Source of the DNA: Rhodamnia argentea
Lineage: Eukaryota; Streptophyta; Magnoliopsida; Myrtales; Myrtaceae
Assembly (NCBI RefSeq): GCF_020921035.1
Contig: NC_063151.1
Span: forward strand, 5,022,001-5,086,000
Reading direction: 5' to 3'
DNA: 64,000 nucleotides
Part shown: positions 23,890 through 34,200 of the stretch, in pieces
How positions within the stretch are numbered: position 1 is the first letter of the stretch
Layout of the letters: each line of letters starts with the position of its first letter
The notes under the pieces: generated by a model
Seen by the model: only the letters and a program-made list of their open reading frames with translations
Told to the model about the DNA's origin: nothing
Database searches by the model: none
Made by a program: the position numbers and the translations under genes

Positions 23890-24242
23890 TGGGATATGAT
23901 TCATATTCATCATCGATAGGAAAGTACGGGAGTCCCACTCTCTCGTGAGCGAGACTCCGTCCGAGAGAGCCGCTCTTGAGCCGTTAGATGATTTTTATAG
24001 TTTGAGCACATATTTTTTCATTATCAATTTGGGTTTTGGTCTATGAATAGATGATGTCATATCATATTTCTTTCTTTTGTAATTGAAAGATCTAATGAGA
24101 AATACGATGTGCTAATTATAATGGAATCTTCTACTAGAAATAACCCTAGTTTAAGAGTGAATTAGAATAAAACCTTGTGTCTCAATTTTTCTTTTTCACT
24201 TTTATTCTTTATTTCATCGTGATCATGCGCCGAATCCTTACA
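23890..24242. mobile_element. Probable solo LTR, about 353 bp
   Basis: The segment starts TGGGATATGATTC and ends CGAATCCTTACA, the TG...CA ends expected of an LTR. Flanks are ATATT and ATATA (4 of 5 bases equal). Unit 1 runs straight through at AAATATATAGAATGTG (about 10292). It has no internal domain. A gypsy or copia origin cannot be decided. Confidence 0.5.
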
Positions 24243-25296
24243 ATATACATAGAATGTGCAACAGTTTTTCCTACACACCCTTCATTTTTCAAAGTTAAAG
24301 GCGATCAACGGGCGTATGGCCCGATTGTCCCTCTTTGACTCTAGAGAAGAATAAGCGGACTCAGTCCTAAAATTCAATTCTATCAGATGGGCAGGCTTGG
24401 GCAACACATCAAACCTAGCCTTCGAGCCTTGCTTGTCGGAGTCTGCCCAATGATCACCTCCGTCTGCACTCACAGCTAATGTGAATCGGCGATTCTCGAT
24501 GCGGCATCTATAGAAAAAAAAAATATGAATGGAAATATTTTCTCGAACACCGTAGGCTATGAATAATGACAAAAGTATCTTCCAATTGTCGATTTTTTTT
24601 ATTTTATATTTTTGGTGAAGCGAACGGATGTGTATCAATCCAATCCCTCCCCCTTCCCTCCCAGGCTTGAGACTTGGACGAAGTCCAGATTGTGGGTCAA
24701 TTGAGAGGGCCAGGAAGTGTCGACCACTGATGGTAAGACCGAGTTGAAAGTCAAAGTTGAGATGCCGATGATTCCATAAACAATCTTTGTTGCAGCAACA
24801 ATTGACGTCAAACGGAGACAAAATGTTCTCCTTGTTTCATAAGTAAACCTGCCGCATACAGTGAAGGAACCACGATTTTTTTCTATCAAAGATGATTGAC
24901 CATGTCAGAACTCTAGAAGATGGCTCGAAGCCTTGAATCCTCCCAGTAAAATTCCCCAAATAGAAAATCCGTGATCTTTGGAAGACCATCTCCAACACGT
25001 TTTTGCGGGTCGTAAGGCCAGCGATACCTACATTAAATTTTCGTTAGTTGAAAAAAATGTTGTGACTTCTTCACCAATTGCCTTTTTCTTCCCTAGGTAT
25101 GTAAATATTAGTACGAATTTGCAACTGTCTAATCTTTGACTGTTGACTTTAGTATTATTCTTCAGAGTGCACTAAGTCGGGTCGTTGGCCAGAAATTCTA
25201 CAATCCTATCTGACATATCAAGACTATGTCGACATATTAATTTTCTTTTCCTGAAGATGTTGACGTATATCAAGTATGGTGAAAACGTGCTTAGAT
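24243..25296. other. Upstream region of glyoxalase copy 2, no gene seen
   Basis: Aligns in parts with 11290-11870 and 14470-14740. Open frames at 24282-24889 (-) are not conserved in unit 1 and are not called. Confidence 0.4.
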
Positions 25297-25304
25297 TATA
25301 AATA
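25297..25304 (+). promoter_or_regulatory. TATA box of glyoxalase copy 2
   Basis: TATAAATA lies 70 bp upstream of the ATG, as in copy 1. Sequence around it (TTAGATTATAAATAGACCAC) is identical between the copies. Confidence 0.65.
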
Positions 25305-25373
25305 GACCACGGTTGATTCGTAATCTGACATGCAACAATCAACCATTATCTCTTGGAAGGTGTAAATTCGTCA

Positions 25374-27683
25374 ATGGAAATGGCCAAGCACACGCAATTG
25401 TTCTTTCCTCTTCTCCTCCTGTCTGTCTTCCTGGTAAGCTCTCTCTGTTTCTTCTCCACTTCATCTTCCATTTTTGCTTGTCCATGGTTGATTGAGACTT
25501 TAATCAATCGATGATGTCGTCGAGAGTTTTTCGGATTTCTAGCAAGTCGAGAAAAACTTCGTTGGCACAGCGGTGTTGTAGGCAGTGGCTCTACAACTTT
25601 TGTATCGAAATCATGCGAAGTTGTCTTGTTGTATGCTCTAATCTTACTCCTTATGCCCTTTTCAGCTGTGATTAGTTCGGTGGATATGATAAGCGCATGT
25701 TTATGCATCAAAATTGGGTCCGAGTTCGAATTCTCAAGTCTTTCGGTATAGTTGCAGATCTCAGTTTTATTACCTGTCATGTCGATCAGGTGGGTTCGAG
25801 CATGGCGGCAACGGAGAATGTCATTAGGGACAATGTCCTGGAATGGGTGAAAAACGATACCCACCGCTTCCTCAATGCAGTTATTAGAGTCGGTCATCTG
25901 AATCGCACTGTCGAGTAAGCTAATGCTGATACCACCTAATATCTTCACAGCTAATAGGGACATTAACTGCTCATTCCAGCTTTGATGATCGCCTTGACTC
26001 CCTTTTTTTTTTCCAGGTTTTATAAAGAGTGTTTTGGGATGCAGTTGTTGATCCAAAAAGACTTCCCTGAGAAGAAGTACAGCAAGGCCATAGTTGGTTT
26101 TGGACCTCAGGAGTCTCACTTTGTGCTGGAGCTGATATATAGTATGCTCACTGAACATCTTCCTCACCTAGTTCCTACTTGATAAGTCGAACTTTCGAAG
26201 GACTATTTTGGCATCGACTTTTCCAATTAAAGATTCAGCAATATTGCGATGATGTTTACACGTTCGACTTCTTAATCAACAGTCTATGGAGTCGAGAAAT
26301 ACGAGGTTGGGACAGCATGGGCGCACTTTGGAATTGCGGCTCAAGATGTGAGTTTTTCTGTTGCCGTCATGGTGAACTTCCTGTTAAAAGAAAGCTCGTT
26401 CGAGATTGTAACAGTTCTAAGTCGTGGTGTTCAGATATATCCGATTGTGGAGAAAGTCCGACAATTAGGCGGGGTCGTGACGAGAGAACCGGGGGCAACT
26501 GCAGGGGGACCGCAAGTCTATGCTTTTGTGCAGGATCCAAATGGCTACACCTTCGAGCTCCTCCAGCAAGGGCCGACTCCTCAACCACTCAACCATTTCC
26601 AGTTTGAAGTGATCGATCTTAATCGCTCCGTCAGTTTCTACGAGAAGGTAAGATTAGACTTTTAACATCTTGATTTCCCGGTTTCGCATTCCTGATAAGA
26701 ACATTCTTCTTTTACTCCCATCTAGAACAGCAAAAATAGCTCCAAACATGATATCTTATTCCATATAAGCCATATCATCTTATCCATTCTTTTTCCTAAT
26801 TGTGCTGCAACTACGCACGCAGGCATTGGGCATGAACTTACTCTTGCGGTACGATAGCCCTCAAGATCAGGTGAACCGTAACTCGAAATAAGCAGAACAA
26901 AAAGAAATAGCGACATAACGCCTCATCTAACTATACGTTTAATTTTGCAGTACACAATAGCTATGGTGGGTTATGGAACAGATCGAACTCAGACAGTTTT
27001 CATTGAGCTCAAGTACAACTACAACGTGACCAAGTACACCGCAGGCAACGCGTATGTTCATGTAAGTGAGACAAATTTCCGCCTATACACCTAGTCCGTT
27101 TGTTCAAGGGTACCTTTTTTCAGTTCGCTAATCAGTTTGACTGTCGAAATTCCTAGGCTGCAATAGGCACCAGTGATGTATACAAAAGCGCTGCGGCTGT
27201 TGCACTAGTTACACAAGAACTTGGAGGGAAGATCGTTCGCCCGCCAGGCCCGAATCCCGTAACCCACACCAAGACGACTTCATTCCTCGACCCCGATGGC
27301 AGGAAAACTGTGAGTCCTCACGCTCCAATCTTTTTCTTCGCCTTAAACTTTAGCCTGACGCTGACTGCGAAACATTAATATAGCCTCCAATCTTTTTCGT
27401 CACCTTAAACTATGTTGTGCTCTATAAGCTTATTGTTTAGTAATCACCCTTTCCTTATTGAGATCTCTTGATTATCTCTAGCCTTCTAGTCATGTTACTT
27501 GACTAAAGATGAATGGCGATGGAAATTTCTCTGTTTTAACTTTTCTGTTCGACATATATGCCTTAGCTAGTCGATACCACCATTTCTTATACAGCTGACA
27601 TAACTGCATCGCATGATTTTCGTTTACAGGTTTTGGTGGACAATGAGGATTATCTGAAAGAGATAAAGAACAATGGCCAGTGA
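25374..27683 (+). CDS. Glyoxalase I-type two-domain protein, copy 2
   Basis: Exons: 25374-25433, 25790-25914, 26017-26141, 26283-26347, 26435-26647, 26823-26870, 26951-27061, 27157-27309 and 27630-27683. Every exon is the same length as in copy 1, giving 317 aa. Differences from copy 1 are mostly single substitutions: Ser74 to Ile, Thr146 to Ala, Glu181/Leu182 to Gln/Phe, Gln205 to Arg, Phe213-Ala214 to Tyr-Thr. The unusual ligand-position pattern (Asn49, Glu100, His118, Glu166; His179, Glu231, His249) is identical, so it predates the duplication. The same secretory-type leader exon is kept. Introns are compact with no transposons, so this copy shows the ancestral structure. Both frames are clean, suggesting both are maintained. 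Compartment and activity are inferred. Confidence 0.9.
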
Positions 27684-28279
27684 GATCGACGGCTTCATTG
27701 ACAAAGATCGATCCCGATTGCATTTCTTTATGGTTCCAATAAATTGTCAAGGCAAAAGATTGAATTGTTCGTTTTCAAGCGAGGCAGTTTGTAATAAGAT
27801 CATATTCCTAATTACGAAAGATATTCACTTCAAATTCTTTCTCTGACTCCTCAATGGGGAACCCGGGGTCTTGCAATTTGATACTCGCGTTTAAGATTCG
27901 GTTGATCGTGGAACATGAAATGCTTCGACTTCGGGAATTCATTTCGCTCAGATGAAATTCCACATCCCGATCCATGACCTATCTTTGGATACCACAACTA
28001 TGTGGCATGTGGACTGTATCTCCATACAATCTGTTGGTTTGATGTCTATTAATAAATTACCATAAACCGGATTGAACATGAACCATAGCCAAAGACAAGG
28101 AAAAAGTCCAAATCGTCGATCTCCTTTTTGACAAGATACTGAGGACTTTCTTGTTGAGCTCTAGGACTTACTTGCTTATCCTAAAACAAGACCATGTACT
28201 CAAGATAAAGAAACATTCCCATAATCTTGAAACGCTCTTTTACCATAGTCTTCTGCTACACTTTAAGCTCGAGACGAAA
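27684..28279. other. 3' flank of glyoxalase copy 2, end of the duplication
   Basis: Aligns with 18362-19215 minus the 227-bp MITE. Similarity ends near 28135. No gene is seen before the relic at 28280. Confidence 0.45.
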
Positions 28280-29620
28280 ATGCTTAAGCTTAACGAGTGG
28301 ATGGTATGCTGCTTTCTTCTATGGTTCTTTCTGGTAAATGAAACTCTCTTAACCTCCCACGCAGCTATAAAATGCGGTTCAGAAAGTTTCATTTGGGTTT
28401 AATAGTGTGAATTCCTCATAGAATCTCGTCAAGCATCCAATTTGATCTACGGATCATCTTTGCTCACGTTTTCATGCGATCATACAGCGGATGGTTATGA
28501 GCGCCGTGGCAGCTAAGAGTGATACACGGAAACTATATTGAACTGTGAATTTCCTCTAGTACAAGCTTTGTTTTGTTGACCATTAGACATACATCGTGGT
28601 GAAGAAAGTCGGGGGATACAGCAGGATCTTCAAGTGCGAGCTGGGACGTTCAGCGGAGGAATGGCTTCGAGCTCCTGCAGAGTGAGCCGACACGCGAACC
28701 ACTTTGCCAAGTAATGCTTCACATAGCTGTTCTGGACTGCGCAATCGGCTTCTGTGAGACTGTCAAAATTCATTACCACCGTCTCAGTTACCGGCCCAAT
28801 TCAAGATGGGGTACCAAAATACTTTGAATTACCGCTTCGAGAACAGTTCATTTGCTTCTCCTGTAATTGCAATTGTTGACTTGATCTGCACTTTGGTATG
28901 CAGGCCTCTGGCATGAACCTACTTCTTAAATCCTAGAGCCCTGTATATCAGGTGAAAAATTAACCCGAGCCTCCGACAATCTAATCGAAGGCCAAAAAAC
29001 ATGGAACTGGCTGAGAAATCACCAGCAGAATTGATTCCTAACTTTCACATTTCCTCAGTGTGCAAGAGCAGTGCTAGGCTACGGTCCGAACGACGCTCAG
29101 CAGCACAGCTAGCTGTTGTGGGGCTCATGCGTAATTACAGTCTCGCTGAGCCACATCCCAGAGAGGAAATGGACGTGTCAGGTGAGGCATAGCAGCCACT
29201 TTGCTCTGTTAATATCTACCAGCCCATTGTTGATGTAGCTAATTGCTTCGAGCTTTCGCAATTCTAGACCGCTGCAGGCACTTGACAGTGTACAAAAGCA
29301 CCGCAGCCGTGGAGTTGGTGGGTTGGGTTGGGAAGCCAGAGGAGAGACCAGTCGACCACCCCGGCCTGGTTCCTAGAATTAACCCGAAGACCGCTTCGTT
29401 CCAGGATCCAGATTTGACCAGAGGCTTTGAGTCCTCTGAAAGATAGGTGCATGCCACTTTGAATTGTTCCACATCAACTGCACATCAATGCAGGAAGCCT
29501 TTGAAATCCTTGCATCTCTTTTTCGCAGCAAGACAATAATTAATGAAAGTAGATCCGCTGTTTGATGATGATTACAGGTCTTGGTGGACTACGAAGATTA
29601 TGCAAGAGAGCGCTCCGTGA
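28280..29620 (+). pseudogene. Third glyoxalase I-type copy, broken relic
   Basis: Exon 1 (28280-28333) is still open: MLKLNEWMVCCFLLWFFL followed by a GT donor, again a hydrophobic leader. Exons 2-4 are missing. Exon 5 is frame-shifted (about 28587-28775, with GFELLQ-, SEPTREPL-like pieces in changing frames). Exon 6 (28904-28951) reads ASGMNLLLKS then a stop. Exon 7 (about 29058-29110) keeps a GYGPNDAQ segment and then stops. Exon 8 (about 29273-29435) retains VYKSTAAVELV and NPKTASFQDPD. Exon 9 starts VLVDYEDYARE at 29579. It is more diverged than copies 1 and 2, implying an older duplication. It does not encode an intact enzyme. Confidence 0.8.
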
Positions 29621-31212
29621 CCAAGCACTACAGAGCAGAGTCAGCAGACCACGACCAAGCAAATAGACCCATCGTTCCAAGATCAATAGTTAAGATCGGC
29701 CGATCGGGCTCTAATAAGGTTGATTCTTTCAAGCAGAATAAGGAGTGACTTTGGAATCTTGATCTCTTGAAACAAGAGAATTAGTAATAATTCTATTTCG
29801 GTGCTTGATGCCATTTTTATCGAAAATTATTGCTAGAAACACCACTGGTATTTAAAAAAAAAAAATTACGTGCTCAGGTGGGATATAAAGCAATTGATAA
29901 CTGATGCATAAAGTAGTAAGCATAAGTTGTTGTTGTTTTTTTTTTTTTTGCAAGCATGAGTTGGGAGTTCACCTAACATAGCTAATGCTAGTTAATTTGC
30001 AATATATACATGATTCAATTCAAAGCTTAGATTTCGACCAAAAACAAAATTCGAAGCTTAGATCACACTTGAGCTTTTATTTTCATTCTTTTTACTTTTT
30101 TTCCCCCGATCTCACAAAGTGAGCCAATACTAGTTATTGTATATATAACATTCGACTTCACTTGTGTCAAATATACGATTCTTCTAGATAGCATGATTAG
30201 ATTAATAGGCATGGTTCTCTTTAAAGCCCCGACTTTAGTTGCAATCTCAATTCCGCCCTCAACTATTTTTGTCAAAAAAAAAAACTTCCAACTTTCACTC
30301 TACTCTCAAATTTGCCCAAGCATCCCAAAATTGCTACTAATTTTTTTAAAGTTGTGTTCATCGGGACTAGCTAGCTGTTCATTATTAATCAATACCACCA
30401 CCATTATATAGGACATCAATACTCTTTTGATATTGACAATTTAAGAAAATCAGTGACGATTTTCGGAGGTAGGGTTAGAATTGGGGATTGAGTGAAATTT
30501 GGATTTTCTTTTTAGAAAAAAAAAGTTCCCAAAATTGAGACTGAACTTTAATTTTTATTTTTTAAAAAAAAATTAGCTCATACTTAATAAGTGTTTTGGC
30601 CCCAGCTTTTTAAATAGAGTTGGGTATTATATTATCAAGGACATTAGAGAAGACGAGGATACTACTGTTTTCCGGCAAAGGCAATAGAAGTTTTTTGCAG
30701 TGTGCCAGTAATTGCATCAACTATTTAACTAAATGACGCAATCATAGGCCAAAGATTACTAATCACCATTCACTAATGACAGTGCTTTAACTAATTCGAG
30801 GGACAGCGCGAGTGGAACACACGCGCTAGTGCTTTCCTTAGCAAATCTCGGCAGAATGTAGAAAGAGGAAAATGCAAAAAAAGAAGAGAACCAAACGGGC
30901 AGCGGGCAAAGGGACACGCAGACGCAGCCCATTTCCGGACAACGGGCGGATCACGCGCCCACCTGTCGTCCATTGCAACGCCGTTTCTCTCACACGACGA
31001 AACAAAAGTATCAATCATTCTCCAACCACTCAGCCTCCGAACCTCAGCCTCGGCGTCCCAAATTTCCAGGCTCGGTCACTAATTAAGAGCCCGCCACTCC
31101 GACAAGTCCAAAGCTCCACCATCGCGAATTACAGTCCAACCGAAAAAAGAAAAAGGAAAAAAAGAGAGAGGCAGAGAGAGAAAAAGGAGACTCTGTTTCT
31201 GGAGAGAGAAGC
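29621..31212. other. Intergenic, upstream of the bromodomain gene
   Basis: AT-rich, with poly-A/T runs. No coding region is recognised. The last 400 bp become GC-richer and likely hold the promoter of the bromodomain gene. Confidence 0.4.
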
Positions 31213-31240
31213 TAGAGAGAGAGAGAGAGAGAGAGAGAGA
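31213..31240. repeat. (GA)n microsatellite in the bromodomain gene 5' leader
   Basis: About 28 bp of GA repeats inside a purine-rich leader (31140-31240), 55 bp upstream of the start codon. Confidence 0.9.
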
Positions 31241-31294
31241 AATTGATGTTTTAGAGGGGGAAAGTTGGACTCAGGGTTTTTAGCCACGGCAGGC

Positions 31295-34200
31295 ATGGTG
31301 CAGATCGTGAAGCGGAAGAAGGGGAGGCCTCCGAAGTCGGATCTGGCGAGGAAGCCGCCACACGCGCCGGCGCCGGAGGGGGAGCCGGAATCCAGCGTCC
31401 GACGGAGCGTCCGCCGCAGGAGCGCGAGGTTTGACTTCATCGACTACGACGATTTCATCCACGACGGCCTCGTCGCGGACGAGGAGGAGGAGGAGGAGGA
31501 AATGAAGAGGGAGAAGAAGACGAAGCTCGTGGTGAAGCTGAACCAGAGGGGCGCGTGGGGTCGCGCGTCGGGATCCGAGGACGACGAGAGCGAGGGGAGG
31601 AGGGTGGTGAAGAAGAGGAGGATTAGCGGCGGCGATGAGGACGAGGACGAGGATCGCGGCGGTTATGATGAGGAGGTATGAACTGGATCGGATCGGTCGG
31701 AATTGAATGAAGAGAGAGTGTGGTATGCTTAGGTCTTAGCTCAGCTGACGATTTATTTTTTGGTCTAAGCTCAGCTGACGATTGACGCTCAGATTTATTG
31801 TCTTATTGGTCCAGACTTCTATGATGCTCACTCTGAGTCTGAGCGCGTACACTCTCTCTCTCTCTCTCTCTCGAAGAGAGAGACAGAGAGTGGTGGGACT
31901 CGTGAGTGTGATCAGATTCTTTTTGTGAGTTAGTTTTTGACAGTTGACATTGCCGTTACTCTCACTCTCTCTCTGGATCAGAAATTTGATTCTCCCTCTA
32001 TTTTCTCTCTCTATCTCTATTGTCGCACTTTCTCTCTCTAATTACGTATTGGCTCTGCCTTTGCTGTCTCTTTCTCTGTCTCTCTGTCTCTATCAAAGTA
32101 CTCCATAAAGGAAATCTTGGATTTATATATGCAGCGTCATTTTCAATTTCTGGGGGGCCTCGAGTTTTGTGGGTCTTATCTAAGGCGTGGTGTTTTTATG
32201 TGGACTTGACAGGAAAGGAAGGGACGTGAGGAGAGTTCAAGAGTACGGCATGAGTCGTCTCCTCCAGGTTAGTCCCACGGTCTTGCTTAATTTTCAAAAG
32301 TAGTGAACTTCATTAGTAGTTCTGTGCTTATTTTTGTTAATTGGGGATGATGAGTCTGATGATTTTCTTTTTGCTTTTGGGTTTGCCTAGGAACGCCGTC
32401 AGACACATCCAGCATTCCGTTGCCTGATAAGAAGACACTTCAGCTGATACTTGACAAACTTCAGAAGTATGGAGCTTCTGATATTCCTTTCTCCAGTGGT
32501 TTGATTTTTCATTGCCCTATTAGAAGGAAGTGAGCTGCTTCCTGATGTTGCAATTGTCTATTTGGTCAAATCATGACAGGAAGGACACATATGGTGTGTA
32601 CGCAGAGCCAGTTGATCCTGAGGAGGTATGTGCGATTCTCCGTGTTAGATTTCCTTTTCAAGCACATGGTTGTTCGAAGATATATTACATGAAGGCGATG
32701 GTGAGAACTTTTGTTTTCATTTCTCTTTTCTTCTAGCTTCCAGATTATCATGATGTGATCGAGCACCCAATGGACTTTTCCACAGTAAGGAAGAAGCTGG
32801 CCGATGGATCATACACAATGTTGGACCAGTTTGAGGTGGGTGTTGATTATGGTTTTGCTTGGTTTTTTAGTAGGTGAATGAGCTCCTCAATGTTCAAATG
32901 ATCTTCTTCAGGTCCCAAAGTATGCAACGTAATTCTTTGTTTGGGAAAAAAATCTTCAGTGCACCTTAACTGAGCTTTGTTCAATAATGTGCAACTGTTA
33001 GAGCCATCCGTTTATCTTTGATTGCAACTTTTTGTGCCTATGATTGCCCATTTGTAGTAGAGTAGCATAACATTGGTGATTAAACATATGAATTTTGTGG
33101 CCGAGTGGAAGATTAATTGATGAAAAATATTCAGCCTTTCTTGTGAACATTTGTTTATATTCTGAGTGTCTGTAAATGATAATATTGTTAAGTTCCGTCA
33201 AAGTGTCTAAACCCATCACCATTATATGGCATGGACAAAGTGTGTGCTTTTGGGTTGATGGGGACAGATTTTCAATTTTCACCATGTTTGGCAAATTTTT
33301 CCTTTTTTTCTATGACAAATCTCCCATCATTTGTTAAAATGCTCTTTAGCAAAGCTCGGAGGGAATATAGGTGTTGAAGATATATGTGGAGAATTGGGAC
33401 TTGTTGGAGATTACGATAGTGATTGCTAGTGTGAAGTTGATTATATAGGTGTTCTTCTTGCAGTTGCTATGATGTAACTGTCCTTTTGAAAACATCTACA
33501 AGTTTTCGGTGAATCTTTTATTCAGGCTGTCATACTGGTTCTCGACATATTGTCATGGTTATTGCATAGTTATGACCCCATTAATTAGTCTCTACTTTCC
33601 CTTTAGGTAAAGACTGGAAGCATAATTGAGCCAAATTTATTTGTCTAAGAAGTGTTGAAAATGAATAAGACTGCCTTTCACCTTGTCTTTTCTCAAAAAT
33701 TCATGTTTTTTAATGCAGAGTGACGTTTTCCTTATCTGCTCAAATGCAATGCGATACAATGCACCGGACACTATATACCATAAACAGGTTTAAGCTATTT
33801 GCTATCTTCTACAAAGGTTTTTCCTCCTCTACTTTCAGATCCCTTGAACTTGTCACTGTTTTAAATTGAAAAGGCACGTGCCATTGAAGAGCTTGGGAAA
33901 AAGAAATTCAGTAAGTTGAAAATCAAGTTTCGGTGCTCTGAGAAAGAGCTCAAGTCAGAAAGGGAAGCAAGGATTCACTTTGAAAGCCATGAGAAAGATC
34001 TCAAGTCCGAGCAGAAAACGAAGTCCAATTATTTGGTGAAGAAGCAAATCAAGAAACCGGTGCCCCGGTCCTTGCAGGAGCCTGTTGGTTCTGATTTATC
34101 TCTGGGTGCCACTGTTACTACTCCTGGAGATGTTGAGAGGGGTTCTGTCACAAAGCAACTAGGTGTTTCTGAGAGACCCAACGATGGACCTGCAGATGGT

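Larger units (their letters stand above)
19220..28135. repeat. Segmental duplication unit 2
   Basis: Second tandem copy. The junction is near 19220: the trailing sequence of unit 1 (matching about 27800-28135) passes directly into sequence matching 3205 onward. It lacks most of unit 1's insertions. It has its own hAT-like element (20000-20843), a CA microsatellite (22069-22144) and a probable solo LTR (23890-24242). Confidence 0.88.
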
